Below, one piece after another: positions 33,601 to 44,824 of a DNA stretch of 64,000 nucleotides (position 1 is its first letter; the number at the start of each line of letters is the position of its first letter). Below the pieces are notes generated by a model, which saw only the letters and a list, made by a program, of their open reading frames with translations, was not told where the DNA came from and ran no database searches. Origin of the DNA: Moniliella sp. 'wahieum'. Lineage: Eukaryota; Basidiomycota; Moniliellomycetes; Moniliellales; Moniliellaceae. A program made the translations under genes and the position numbers. The stretch spans positions 10,001-74,000 of the forward strand of contig RSEE01000030.1 in assembly GCA_003971905.1 (NCBI GenBank). Direction: 5' to 3'.

Positions 33601-34545
33601 ATGGCGGCATACGTAAGTGATATGTTCATAACCATGCACCCAACACTGAACCAAAGAGAAATGGCGAGGGCCCAAGGAAGCCTTGATCCACAGGTACATG
33701 GCGCAACCAAACGCTTGGAAGACCGCACAGACGACCGAAGGCTTCATCAGCTCAATGTAGTCCCCATTTATGATGGAGGCGGGGCTAGTAATGTGCGAAG
33801 CTGGCACCTTTTGTGGCGCACACGGTGGGCATACAATGGCGATGCACGAGTAGGCCCAGGCGAGCGTGCACAAAAACATAAACCACATCTCGCTCAACGA
33901 CCGAAGCCAGCGGTGCGTCAGCGGCCTGCAATCCCGACGCGATCAGGACGAAAAGGCCATCTTGCCCAGGGTGCGGTTGACAGGATTGATCATGATCATC
34001 ACCATGAGGATCCAGGTGGCGAGCGCGCTGCGCAAGACAGGCTTGAGCTTGGACCACGTCAGGTTTGGCGGAATCCAGGCGAGCTCGGCGAGGAGCCACT
34101 TGGTGAACGCATTGTTGCGCCACACGGGGGGCTGTTTCGCCTCTTGGTCCTTTTGCTGGTCGGGTGGAGGCGCTGGCGAGGGGTGGGAGGCGGGGCGGAG
34201 GCGGGGAGGGGAGCAGGAGCGGGGACAGGGGACTTTCGTGGTGTGATGGTCAGGAGGAAGTGTCGTGGCGAGAGACGAGGGTGAGGTCCTCGTGGGGGGG
34301 GGGAGAGTGGGATCGGCGAAGTGACGGTGGCGGCGCGCGTGGGGGGGAGAGGCGGGGGGGCAGGACGCGGCATGCGGAGGAGGGGGGAGAGGAGGAGGAG
34401 GAGGAGGAGGAGGAAAAAGCACCGCGTGTATCGGGTTGTATCGGCTGGGCTCTGATTTCTGATTGCCCAGCCGCGGGCTTAATGCAGGCGCGTACCGCGG
34501 CGTTCCTGGTGGCATGTCCCAACTCCGAACGCGCAGATTGCACAT
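30650..34545 (-). CDS. FUSC/ArAE-like membrane transporter, DUF2421-type
   Basis: Resembles the fungal family with an N-terminal aromatic-acid-exporter domain, a FUSC-like middle and a C-terminal ArAE_2 part. The substrate is unknown; efflux of weak or aromatic acids is inferred from the family. N-terminal block: WIPPNLTWSKLKPVLRSALA then ILMVMIMINPVNRTLGKMAF. More membrane segments follow: EMWFMFLCTLAWAYSCIAIV and FSVGCMVMNISLTYAAMYPY, then VTIIVSILFPKSNNALF. A cytosolic helical block has VVEIQRDLLQQSPLDPDFNF. The second membrane half shows LVRIIATAVGACFGGIIWYI, PLKLVLVVTSFLVMGYSWQN and LVLIGLGAAVVGSFLPP. It ends near HLDRATVEDMNYFTYAVGAT and THIEQQNDFSSVFANSKNC. Many frameshifts. Start at 34545 is the only upstream in-frame ATG region (a second ATG is at 34515), so the N-terminus is uncertain. 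Confidence 0.75.
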
Positions 34546-35226
34546 TTCAAAGTGGGTGGTGGGAGGTCATCGATCAGCATGCATGCACGCGGTCACCTGA
34601 CCGCGTCCCGGTCGCTCTGGCGTCGGAGGAACGCAGGCTGCAAGGGGTGGCTGGTGGGGCGCGGGTGGGGCGCGCGAGGGTGGCACGCGCACACACTCGC
34701 CCCATGGCCCCATCCGAATCATGGGGTCCGGCGCTCAGGCCGGCCACTGACAGGTCACCGGTCGGCTCACAGTGATTACGTACCTTGACGTGTAACATGT
34801 CGCATCTGAATATTGAACGTTGAATTTCCGTGCGGGCAGGCAGGCCGTGGTGCGACGGAAAATGGACGAGCAATGGTCGATGGACCCACACCTGATCCAC
34901 TGGCAGACCCTGAGAGCGAGCTGAGTTGGGCACGGGCCACGCCGTCTGACGCCTGGTGACCGGTACCTGCACCCGGCCCTTGCCTTGCGCTCTCCGTTCC
35001 CTCTCTACACGCTACAACTAGAACTAGAATCCAGATCCATCCGCGTATTGGAAGAAACAAAAGCACCAGCTCAACAACAGTAGCGGCAGCCTCCCTCCCT
35101 CCTGCATGCGCCTGGTCATATCATCCCAGACAGAGCATGAGTGCAGAAAGCTCCTGCCCAAATCCAGTCCACGGGACCGCTAGTCGCGGGGCTAAAGAAG
35201 GGCAAGGGCCATAGCGGTCACAGCGA
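34546..35226. other. Intergenic upstream of FUSC-like gene
   Basis: About 680 bp without coding signal. It holds TCATCGATCA (34568-34577) and TTGAACGTTGAAT (34813-34825, 268 bp before the transporter start), both recurrent motifs of this window. Confidence 0.4.
34813..34825 (-). promoter_or_regulatory. TTGAACGTTGAAT motif
   Basis: Nearly palindromic AACGTT-centred motif, 268 bp upstream of the presumed transporter start. Related copies are at 25895, 36753, 37341, 38537 and the triple repeat at 10270. Confidence 0.35.
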
Positions 35227-36431
35227 TCACAGAAAGGTGACCATGTCGGGAAAGTGGAGGCGCATCAACTGGTAGATGAACTGGGTTGACGCGGGTAACC
35301 AAGCACGATCGCTCCCAGCGTGTCAGAGGAACACGGTAGCCACCCCACGTGTCGACGGTAGTGATGAACTGGTACAGCAACTCGAGTGCCGCATACGCGT
35401 CGTTGGCCGCGTACTCTTGTTGTTTCGGCGTGAGCGGCAGTGGGACCAAACGCTGCTGGACCTTGCCCTTGGGCATGGGCAAGCCGAGGTACTCCCGGGT
35501 CAAGCGCGCCAGACCGACCGCCTGCGGCCGGCGCGAGGGATCCCGCGGGTCCTCCCAGTCCTCAGGAAAATACGCAGCGCCATATTGGACAGGTCCACTG
35601 CGCCAACCACACTGGCGCCCGTGTCGCGGTACAGCTTGCGCACGTCGTACGAAATGCCCACGCCTACTTGAGGATAGCCGGATCGGCCAGCATCCGCTCC
35701 AACGCGGGCGGTAATTCCGATCCGACCGGCAGCTGGATGAGCGCAATCCGTTTGCGCGACGCCAGCTGGATCAAGGCCACTGGATTTTCCGGTGTCCCCC
35801 TGGTATACGTCGGGTCCCACTCCAGGTCAAGCCGATCGGTTCCTTGGCATTCCATTGAGCAAGTTCCCTGGTGACAGCTTCGGGGTGGTCAGGTACGCCA
35901 GGTGCGGCACTGCAGTGACCTTCCACAAGGCGCGGCAGTTTTGAAAGGGGAGATGGAGATCAATGCGGTCCTCGACCGTGCGGTAACTGTACTGGCCGTT
36001 CGGAACGGCAGAGTGTCCGGGCCAGGGTAATTTGGAGCGCGCCGAAGGGGCAACCTGTCGGGAACGAGAGCAAGCATACTGGTCAACCACTACCGGAGAA
36101 ATGGTCACGCTAGCAAGGTACAGCTCGCCCTGGATGACGCAGGGATTGCAGGGCCTGGCTACCGCGTCCGCGTCCGCAACCTTGGCCAGACGTTGGCGGA
36201 ATGAAGGGAGGGAGGGGAGGGACTTGGGCTTACATAGTGGTAGCCGATATACGCCTCGGAGTCATAATCATCGTCATAGTAGGAGTCGTGGTAGCCGTAC
36301 ATGATGGGGAGGGGCGAAGCAGGTGCTGCTTTGGTGGCCAGGCGAGGGGAGGGGTGTGGCGGAGGGCGATGGAGGACGTGGGACGAGATGGAAGTGGTGC
36401 TTGTGGATGCACTGGGATGCTGCGGGGGCAT
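35227..36431 (-). CDS. 3'-5' exonuclease, WRN/RNase D-like (DnaQ fold)
   Basis: Exo I is seen as GLDLEW (AKEPIGLDLEWDPTYTRGTP, about 35800-35850), followed by ENPVALIQLASRKRIALIQL. Next come PPALERMLADPAILKVGVGI and SYDVRKLYRDTGASVVGAVD (Exo II region). Exo III is QQEYAANDAYAALELLYQF (about 35370-35410), with GLARLTREYLGLPMPKGKVQ before it. Together these define a WRN-type 3'-5' exonuclease with no helicase domain visible. N-terminal exon: MPPQHPSASTST... with a tyrosine/aspartate-rich DSYYDDDYDSEAYIGYHY just before a GTAAGC donor. An upstream ATG at 36536 is also in frame. The C-terminus is unclear: one frame gives FIYQLMRLHFPDMVTFL and a stop at 35227, another runs to 35192. Several frameshifts. 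Nucleic-acid substrate unknown. Confidence 0.78.
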
Positions 36432-36442
36432 GGAGATGGCAG

Positions 36443-36558
36443 ATGATCGGTGATCGGTGATCGATGACCGCCGGCTAGACAGGCCCTCTGCGCTGCTGGC
36501 ACGACGCCCCGCTGTCGAGTCAGCATCATGCACCATCGATCCTCAATCATCGATCATT
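36443..36558. promoter_or_regulatory. Cluster of GATCGATGA-type repeats
   Basis: ATGATCGGTGATCGGTGATC and GATGAC run at 36443-36468, and AATCATCGATCATT at 36545-36558. They surround the start of the exonuclease gene, so they lie in its promoter if translation starts at 36431. Similar clusters are at 8277 and 49141. Confidence 0.4.
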
Positions 36559-38723
36559 AACATTACGCTTCGCCAGGCTGCACCGTGCTGCGGCTGGTTG
36601 CCCTGCTATAGGTGGCATCTACGCTGGTCTCCACCACCGGCACCCATCCAATAACCCCGGCTTCTCGCCACCCGGCACGCCGTTTGGCCGTGCTCGTGAT
36701 CCACACGAGGAGGACTGCAGCTCTCGAGCCGCTCGAGCGGTCAGTGCGTTGGTTGAACGTTGATGCGATCTGGTCCAGTGGGTCCGGCGCACCCATGTCT
36801 TGTCCCACCCACCGCATGTCCGTCCTCCAGGGCGCCGAGGCAGGGCGCGTGACGTGGCGCCGTATCTCGGTCATCGATCATCCCACGTCTCACAACACAT
36901 GTGAGAACCATGGGAAACAGTCAGCGCCAGCGCGGCGCGCGCTGCTCCCACAGAGTGTGCGGCCATTCAGTTGTCTATATACATCTTCGATCTGCCCTTC
37001 TTGCAGCAGTAGCCTATCCTCTGACCAGCAACCCTTCCTCTCTCTCTCTGTCAAGTCATCAGATCCCAGAAGTGCGAGAGAACAAGTCCCACAACAAACA
37101 TCGGGCGGCCAGCTGCGTTGGGACTAATACTGTAATATTTAGTAGTCCGAACGGTCCACCGGGACCTCGACGGCTCAAAGTTGAGGTGAGGTTCAACAGA
37201 GAAAGATGAGGAAATTGATGGAGGGAAGGTAGTGGGCAGGCACATGCAATCTGCGAAAAGGGAGACAGCGTGTGTGCATGGGACATGTGACCCAACTTTT
37301 CGTTGAAATACGTCTCCCTCCATTGCAGCTGTTCTGAGGGCTGAACGTTGAACAACAACGATGAAGATACGCTGGACCCTCACGCTATGAACACCTGCTT
37401 CCCCGCGCTATGGATACCGCAGAGAGCACCGGTACGAACGAAGACGAGGAGGCTGGTATTCCCCCGATCTTGCCGTTTCGCCCAGCGCAGGGGTCGTCAT
37501 GTCCCTCTTGCGATCGGGTTGTATCGGGACGTACGGACCCATTCAGTTTTCGCTTTGCTTGAACGAGAGGCTACCATCCCCGAAACGGTCGAAAGAGCTC
37601 GCGGTATAGGCCCTTCTCCATCTTCTCCATCCCGAGTGTACTATTAAGGCTCGGCAACAAGAATGGTTTGGCCATGGTGTTTTCGTCGGGAGTTGTCTTC
37701 CTCTCTCGAGGTCCGAGGAATTTGCTACGTTTGACACAGGGCAATTTTCCTGGCCCAGATCGGTCGTGGCAAACCGTTGGTCCAAGTTGGGGTGACGGTT
37801 GTTTCTGTTCCTGTACCGGACCTGGTCCACCATGTATCGTCGCATTATCGATTTGGCGGTGTATACGTCTGGTACGCTTTGCTTAAAGTGCTAGGTGTTT
37901 TACTCCCAATCAGAGAGATTGACGTTGGGTCAATGCGGTCCCCGTATTCAGTCCCCAGGCGTAGAGTCACCAATCAGAGTCTTCGATGCCCCAGGCTTCG
38001 GCATGGATAGGAACAGGGTTCGGGAGGGGATAAAGGATACCACTTAAGGTGACGCTCCATGTTGTCTCGTCGGAACGTCGTGAACCTCCTTCTGTCTGGA
38101 CCTCCTGATAAGATGGCACTGTGGGGGACGCGCCGTCAGACTCAGCCACCCTTAGGGCAGCGCACTCGGGATAGGGGGAAACCCAGATCGAGTCCACCAA
38201 GGATGAGATGCCAATAAGACGACCTTGGCGATACGGCAGCTCGCACACCACATAACAGGAAGGGGCAGCAAGACTGGAGGGCAAACACAATGGACGCGTG
38301 GACTAACATGCAAGACGTAATGGACAAAGAGAGCCTCCCTCGCATGATGGCGAGCTGCTTTTCAAGAAAGAGGGTATTACCAAGCTCGTGGAATGGCCAA
38401 CAATAACATTTCTTCTCTCGTTAACTTTCTTCTTCCCCTTCTGGGGCTATTTCAAGGGCTTCCCCCAACTCCCTATTAGTCCTTCCCCTACGAAGACTTC
38501 TACTACTAAGGATCATTTGAGAGAAGGGGTCAATCGTTTTAACGTTGAATAATTTTCTTTGTTTTTGAACAGAAAGAGGCCGTGCCCTCGATGAATCATG
38601 TAGTAGCGCTCCATTCACGGTAAAAGGGAGGAGAGTGTGGAATCCATAGAGCCTCATGTGGAGTCTAGTGGTGTCGGGAGAACGAAGAAGGACCTAGGGG
38701 TCGGGAGAACAGGATAAGGACTG
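36559..38723. other. Mostly non-coding interval
   Basis: About 2.2 kb with no family match. It contains TTGAACGTTGAT (36753-36764), TCATCGATCATC (36871-36882) and CTGAACGTTGAAC (37341-37353). Two stretches look faintly coding: a 50-codon plus-strand frame at 37410 and a minus-strand stretch at about 37970-38270 (ending AWGIEDSDW). Neither is recognised. Confidence 0.35.
37410..37562 (+). CDS. Possible small or 5'-partial gene, unrecognised
   Basis: An ATG-started frame reads MDTAESTGTNEDEEAGIPPI, then LPFRPAQGSSCPSCDRVV and a short end at a TGA at 37560-37562. The acidic start followed by CPSC looks like a genuine N-terminus. A one-base error at the stop would let it continue into further open frames toward 38010. 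No homology recognised. Confidence 0.22.
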   Translation: MDTAESTGTNEDEEAGIPPILPFRPAQGSSCPSCDRVVSGRTDPFSFRFA

Positions 38724-40512
38724 CTAGTGCAGTGGATAAAGAGTGCTCTCACTGGCCGATTTCAAGGGGAATACAAGAATGACACAGTGACGGGAATGAA
38801 GTGTCCTGAGTTGAATCCCCCTCCTCATTATCGCGTTGGAAGCTAACACCGCCCCGAGGTGAGCGACGCTCTTGGGAGTCATCCAGTCGCATTGTGCCCA
38901 AGCTGTCCGCCCTCGAGAGGTCTTCCACTTGAGCTCCTGTGGCTGCGCGAACGACGTCCCGTACTGACGGTAGGCGTTGGATGCGGGGGGCGAAGAGGTT
39001 TTTGGCACCACAGGTCCGTGATCGGCTACCAGCGTCAGCAGCTCCTCGTAGGTCTTTCCGTCGTAATAGATCATCATCCCGCTTTCCTGGATGGTGTTGA
39101 CCACTGCCGCACGCAGGATTTTGGTGTCCAAAGGATCGTCCAGCCAAAAATTGATCATGTCACCAAGTGACGATGCTGTTCGACAAATTGCGCCCCAGTA
39201 CCCGATCCGATGGAAAGATTGATAAGTTTATTGAGGGCGTCAATGTTTTCCTTTGGTGTGGTGTGTGTGACCGTACCGCTCGCGGAGAAGGGCAAACAGG
39301 GAGGACGCAAGAGAGCCCACGTCACTCTCATGGAACGTGTAATGGAGGGTGCGGTCGAGCTGGAGGTAGAGGGGTCGAATAGCTTGCGGTCCAGACCAGG
39401 ATATAATGATTACCGGAAGGACCTCGCTCAATGATTTCCCGTGCCCCACTTAGAGACCGCTCCATCGCAGCCAGGATGCGGTCAGCATGGCCAGAAAGGT
39501 TCTCCGCTTTGAATTTGGCGCCTTTGTTCATAGTGATGATGATGTCCTTCAAAGCGGACAAGGTAACGGGGTCCTTGCAAGCGTCGCGGTATCGTTGGTT
39601 CAATGCTGTGTAAGCTCGAAGGCCAAGGCCGGATCGGAGGATAGAGGTTAAGAGCATGATCGTAGAGCTGGCTCCAACTCATCATTCCTCTGTCAAGCAA
39701 GCGCTGCAAGGCGCTGACAGCCTGGTCCAGGTCCTCTGTACCGATCGTAGGCTTTGCCTCAACACCAGTAGGTGTGGGAGCAGCGACAGCTTGCTTGAGA
39801 GCCGACGGAGTCGCGGCCAGTATTGGAGCCGGCGGTTCCTGATTCTGCACAACTGTTTTGCAATAAGCGGTATTCGTCCCCCCAGTTTGATCTGAATGTT
39901 GTTCAGACACCTTGAAAGAGGCGAGATGTTTGTCCAGCTGTAGTCAACTGAACGACGTGCTCGGTGCCCACCGAGACGTCTATGCCAGCTGGCACAACAG
40001 GGGTGGTTTCCCTGATGTGGTATGGTTAGGCCGGTGGTTTGGCTTGGTGTGGGGACGCTGGGTCGTCGATAGTGGTGGAAAGCGAAGAGCACCAATCCGG
40101 CTCGCAAAACCCCTTCAACAGGCGGTATGCCACGCGACGCAACTCGTTCAAGTGGCGTGCGACGGCTGATTTACAAATTGAGCGACTCCTGTCTACGATG
40201 GGTGCCTTGCCGCCAGTACGATGTACGACCATTGTTGAGAAATCGTCCATTTTTAGGATCTCTTTCTCAAGGGACGAGAGCTTGGTCGACATGGTCTGGA
40301 GAAGATGCGGAAGCGGCGGACATGATTACCGCCCTTGAGAACTCCTTGGGGTGTGTGTGCCTGAAGGCGAAAGTAGAGGGATTGGTATTGTATGATGTCG
40401 TCCTTTGCCAGGGAGCAAGCACGTTCGAAGGGGATCCAACTATCGGTGGGAAACGGTGGGGAACTTGCTCGATAATCCAATCGATCCGACGGGGCGTGGA
40501 AACGTTGCTCAT
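38724..40512 (-). CDS. Uncharacterised helical protein, multi-fragment
   Basis: Fragments in consistent order on the minus strand look like one protein of perhaps 500-600 residues. Start MSNVSTPRRIDWIIEQVPHR (ATG at 40512), then LAKDDIIQYQSLYFRLQAHT in another frame. Next are LSSLEKEILKMDDFSTMVVH, SAVARHLNELRRVAYRLLKG, and a Pro/Ala/Thr-rich linker. A helical domain follows: GTEDLDQAVSALQRLLDRGM, LLTSILRSGLGLRAYTALNQ, LSALKDIIITMNKGAKFKAE and LSGHADRILAAMERSLSGAR. It continues with ENIDALNKLINLSIGSGTGA, VEQHRHLV, MINFWLDDPLDTKILRAAVV and MMIYYDGKTYEELLTLVADH. I do not recognise the family; there are no membrane segments or obvious catalytic motifs. The regular Leu/Ala pattern suggests a helical-repeat scaffold. 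The 3' end at 38724 is only the last in-frame stop. Confidence 0.5.
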
Positions 40513-41527
40513 GGTGTTGGGCGAGGGGTTGTGGTGGAAGGAAGAGAGAGGTTGTGTGGAATGTGGGACTTGCGTGTGGCGAACTGGAGGGAAGAGTGCG
40601 TTTGCTTTTTGTGTCTGCTGAAGAGCGAGAAGAGAGTGGTGGTCGGATGGGACCAGGATGCCTGACTGCTGTCGACACAGGTGATGGTGGCGGTGGGGGT
40701 GCAAGCGAGCGCCCCCGAATCTACAGGGACGTGCAGTGCCCAGCCGAATGGACACTGTGGGGCCGCTTGCCGAGAGGCGAAAGAACATGGCCGAAGCGCA
40801 TCGAGAAAGTTGACCCAACAGCGGAGCAGACCACGGCTGTACTACAAGCGGCCTGGCGTGGGTGACGGAATGCACGGGCCACCCGTGGGTGGGCAGGAGA
40901 GGCTGGGCTGCCTGCGTCTCTGCTCTCGCTTATCGCGCTGCGAGAGTGGGTATCGAATACCTGGGAGGCCCAGCCGCACGAGCAGCGACGCTTCGTCGAG
41001 AGTGTATAACCTCCATCGTGCTGGAGGCGCATGGATTTGAAATGTGCAGACGGCATGCCCAGGGGCCACTCCAGGGTGGAAGGGCGCGCGCGGGCACTGG
41101 CGCAGAGGCCGAGGCGCAGAGGCCGAGGGCCGGGGCTGCGGGGCGAAAGGAGGCGCGCGCCGCCCAGCAGCAGTGTGCCCCCTTGCAACAAATTTGACGC
41201 CCAGGCCGAGCAGCAGCCGCAAGCCACGGCCCATCCGGCGGTGCGCCCCATGCACATTCAATTCACCTGACGAGCACCGCGCCGGCTACCGCGTTGGTGG
41301 GGGCAGGCAGCCGTGTCAGTACTCGGTCTGCTCCACCCGACCTCCCCCGCCGCCACTACCACCACCACCACACTCGCTCCCCCCGCGCTCGTCCTCTCCC
41401 TCCCTCTCCCTGGCTCGTGGGCACGCCCCCCACGTGGTGCCCACTCGGCCGCCTATACCCTCTCTTGCACCCTCGCCTCCTCCCGCTCCCTTCCCCGCCC
41501 CCTCATCTTCCCTCGGGTGCGACCACG
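40513..41527. other. Intergenic upstream of the OSCA gene
   Basis: About 1 kb. It contains a GGGCACTGGCGCAG element at 41093-41106, a GTCAGTACTCGGT motif at 41315-41327, and a C/T-rich tract (about 41335-41515) running up to the ATG. Confidence 0.4.
41095..41103 (+). promoter_or_regulatory. CACTGGCGC element upstream of OSCA gene
   Basis: Partial match (9 of the 12 bases) to the shared CACACTGGCGCC element, 433 bp before the ATG. The preceding GGG is also shared with the cyclin and arrestin-like gene copies. Confidence 0.35.
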
Positions 41528-44500
41528 ATGGACCCCTCCAACCAGCCCAACTCCTGCCAGGAGGTCTCTGGCAACCTCAAGCAGCTGGGCGCCATCATTA
41601 TCTGCCTTGGTATGCTCTCTTCCTCCCTCCCCCCCCAGCGTAGTGCTGACTTGCCTTCTGCCCCCAGAACTCCCAGTCCTCCATCAGTGCTCCCCAGGTT
41701 GGCATTGCCGTCGCCACCTATGCTGCCGCCGCGCAGGCATGCTCCTCCTCTTCCAGTTCATGCGCCCCAGCAACCGAATAGTCTATGAGCCCAAGCTCAA
41801 GTACGCGACGGCCGCCCGGCCTGCCCGCCAATGGGCCGGAACCCCTTTGGCTGGCTGCCCCCCCTGTGGCGCATGAAGGAGAAGGATTTGTTGCCGATCA
41901 TTGGGCTTGATGCGATTGCGTACCTGCGCTTTGTGCGCATGATGCGTTGGTGCCTGACCGTTATGGGCCTCGTCATGTGCGCTGTGCTGATCCCGATCGA
42001 CGTGATGTTCAACGTGCGGGACCGCGACTCGAGCAGCAACTCGTCTGATGACAACCAGAAACTTCCTCTTCATGATCACCATGCGCGACGTGCATGGTAC
42101 GGATCTGTGGGCGCATGTGGTGATGAGCTACTTTGGCACGTGGTTGCGATGGCCTTTTTGTGGCTCAACTGGCGTCACATGTTGCGCTTGCGATGGGATG
42201 GTTCCGATCGCCCGAGTACCAAGACGCCTTGTACGCTCGCACGCTCCTCATTACCCACGTTCCCTCTTCGATGCGTTCCGACGAGGCGCTGTACGGGGTG
42301 TTGCAGCGGCTCAAGATGCCCTACCCCACCACCGAAGTGTTTATCGGACGTGACATGGGCCTCCTCCCCGATCTCATCGACCGACATAAAGTGTTGGTCG
42401 CAAGCTAGAGCGTGCCCTGGTGTGGTACCTCCGCTCCCCCACCACAGTGCGCAATCGTCGGCCCACCACCCGCCTAGGCGGGTTCCTAGGCATGGGGGGG
42501 CGCAAGGTGGACTCGATCGATTACTACTCGGACCAGATTGAGCAGGTCGAGGCCTCAATCCAAGAATGGCGGCAACGCATGACTGAGAAGCGAGCGGTCA
42601 GCTATGGATTTGCCAGTACGGGGGCTGTGCACTATGCCCACGCTGCCGCCCGCAGTCTGCGGTACAAGCGGCCCCATGGGCTCAAGATTCAACTCGCCCC
42701 ACCCCCCAACGCCATCATTTGGCGCAACTAACGCTCGATTCATGGGCTCGCTTTCGGTCAAGCGCATTGGGGTTTGTGTTGCTCACTGTGCTTTGTTCAT
42801 CAACGCGGTACCCTTGACAGGTGTCAACTTGATCTCCAACATGAGCCTGTTTGCTAGCGACAATGTTCAGTGGACAGGGGGCAGCGGTTCGGGCCAGACG
42901 AGCGAGGACAATGGAACGCATCATGCCCTGATCCCCTTCCTCCACACCTGGTACATTCACAGCCACCTCTCTTTGCTGCCGTGGCCGGTATTCTGCCCCG
43001 CTCATTTCGGCTGTCGCCGGTTGGCTGTTGCCCATCAGTATGCGGCGCCTTGCGAAATATCGCGGCATCACGTCCAAGATCAAGACAGACAGGGTGATTT
43101 GGGGCAGTACTATGGCTATCTTGTCATTTCCCAGCTCATCGTCTTCACCTTGATTGGTGTCGTGATCAACTTGATTGCCCTGGTTGTCTCCTCTGTGGAG
43201 AAGTCGGTCAAGTTTGGCGTGATTATGGACAAATGCAACTGCCGCAGACGATCAAGCAGCAGTACTTTATGTTGGGCAATTACTGGCTCACCTGGATGCC
43301 GTTGAAGATCATGCTCGTTTTTCTCGATCTGGCTCAAGTGATCAAACTCATGTTTGTGTGGTTGCAGAAGGGCCTGTTTAGCAAGACACCTCGCGACGTG
43401 CGCGAGCTCACCGAACCGCCTTCTTTGAGTACAGCAACTACTATGCAAATGTTCTCTTTGTCGGTGCGGTGGCGATGGTATACGCGACCCTTTCCCCTTT
43501 GATCGTGGTGCTTGGCGCGATTGCCTGCTGGACATACAGTTTCGCCAACAAGTACCAGCTCATGTACGTCAACCAAACCAAACACGAGGCTGGTGGCGCT
43601 CTCTGGCCCGCCGCCTCCAATCGTTTTTTGATCAATCTTCTCTTCATGCAAGCCATCCTTGTGTTGGCTGTGTTGTGGAAGACATCAAGACGGGCTACCG
43701 TGCCGTAGCCTGCTTGCCCCCCATTCTTATGGTGGTCATCTTCAAGGTCTACATCGCCGTGCTTTTGAACGCAAATACGAGTGGTACATCCCTGATGTGG
43801 AGGAGGCGAGCCAAGTACGGGTGCACAAGGGTGACCAAAGGCACCATCGCCTGGAGCGCCGGTTTGGCCACCCTTACTTGACCGAAAAAGCTTTGGACGC
43901 CGATGGTGCACGCGCGCATGCAGGGTCTGCTCTCCCAAGTTTACCACGGCCGGCTGGATGAGGCCAAGGTCTCCATGGTTGACGGACGCAAAGTCGAGAC
44001 AGCTGCTATTGGCGGTGGAGTCAAGATTGCGTTTGTGGACGAAGACCAGCTGGAGTACGACCCGAAGAAGGACGACGACACTCGCTCCATCATGTCTTCC
44101 ACCACACTTTCGACTACCCTTGGTCCACCGCGCCAGCCAACGGGACCATCGCCCCTCGGAGCCGGCTACTACCAAGACCAGTTCCAACAGCAGTACGCCC
44201 AGTACCTTGCTGGTGGTCCAGGCAGCATGGCCGAGGAATACGAGATGGGCAATGTGTACGGTCCCAGCGGCGGCGCTGGGCGGCAAAGGAGCATGGGGCG
44301 AGTCGAAGGAAGTGCTGCTGCACCCGACTATGGCATGGCCACGTCCCAGTCCATGGATCACGCCGACTTGATGGGGGGTCCAGTTACCACCTGGACTCGT
44401 ACGACGGGGAAAAAGCCGGCTCCCTCTCCCACGTGGACTTGTCCTATGGTCCGCGCACGGCCAGCCCACACCGCTCATGTACCCTCCGCGTGCACCCAGT

Positions 44501-44824
44501 GCGATGGGCGCCGGGCGCGTTGCGCTTGGGCCTGCGATGAGCAGCAGCTCGTTGCACTCGGACCATACCATGCCCATGTACCCCGACCCCTCCATGTCGT
44601 ACGGCGGCTCCTACGCGCAGGCCGAACCGACTGCCTACCCACCCGCCGCCGACCATGCGCCATCGGCGTACGCCCCGGCGCCCAACTACTCTTCTACCGC
44701 CTTTGCGCCTGAGGGCGCCCCGTCCCTTCCGCCCGCCGCGGCCCCTCCACTGCAAGGATACCAGCCCGCCCCTGGCCCGTATCACGACCCGTACCACCCT
44801 CACCCGCCTCCCGCGCCCTACTGA
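41528..44824 (+). CDS. CSC1/OSCA/TMEM63-type ion channel (RSN1 family)
   Basis: Osmo-/mechanosensitive, calcium-permeable channel family of the plasma membrane. Start MDPSNQPNSCQEVSGNLKQL, then a short intron (donor GTATGC near 41610). The N-terminal RSN1_TM part: SNRIVYEPKLKYATAARPAR, NPFGWLPPLWRMKEKDLLPI, IGLDAIAYLRFVRMMRWCLT. A cytosolic PHM7 domain follows: LYARTLLITHVPSSMRSDEA, GRKVDSIDYYSDQIEQVEAS, and LAPPPNAIIWRN at the usual LAPEPxDIxW position. The RSN1_7TM part shows YYGYLVISQLIVFTLIGVVI, QQYFMLGNYWLTWMPLKIML, FEYSNYYANVLFVGAVAMVY and CWTYSFANKYQLMYVNQTKH. The tail after FEWYIPDVEE is disordered (SIMSSTTLSTTLGPPRQPTG; Tyr/Pro/Ala-rich end HDPYHPHPPPAPY). Length and order fit the family. 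Frameshifts about every 200-400 bp, for example near 41870, 42080, 42410 and 43235. Confidence 0.88.
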
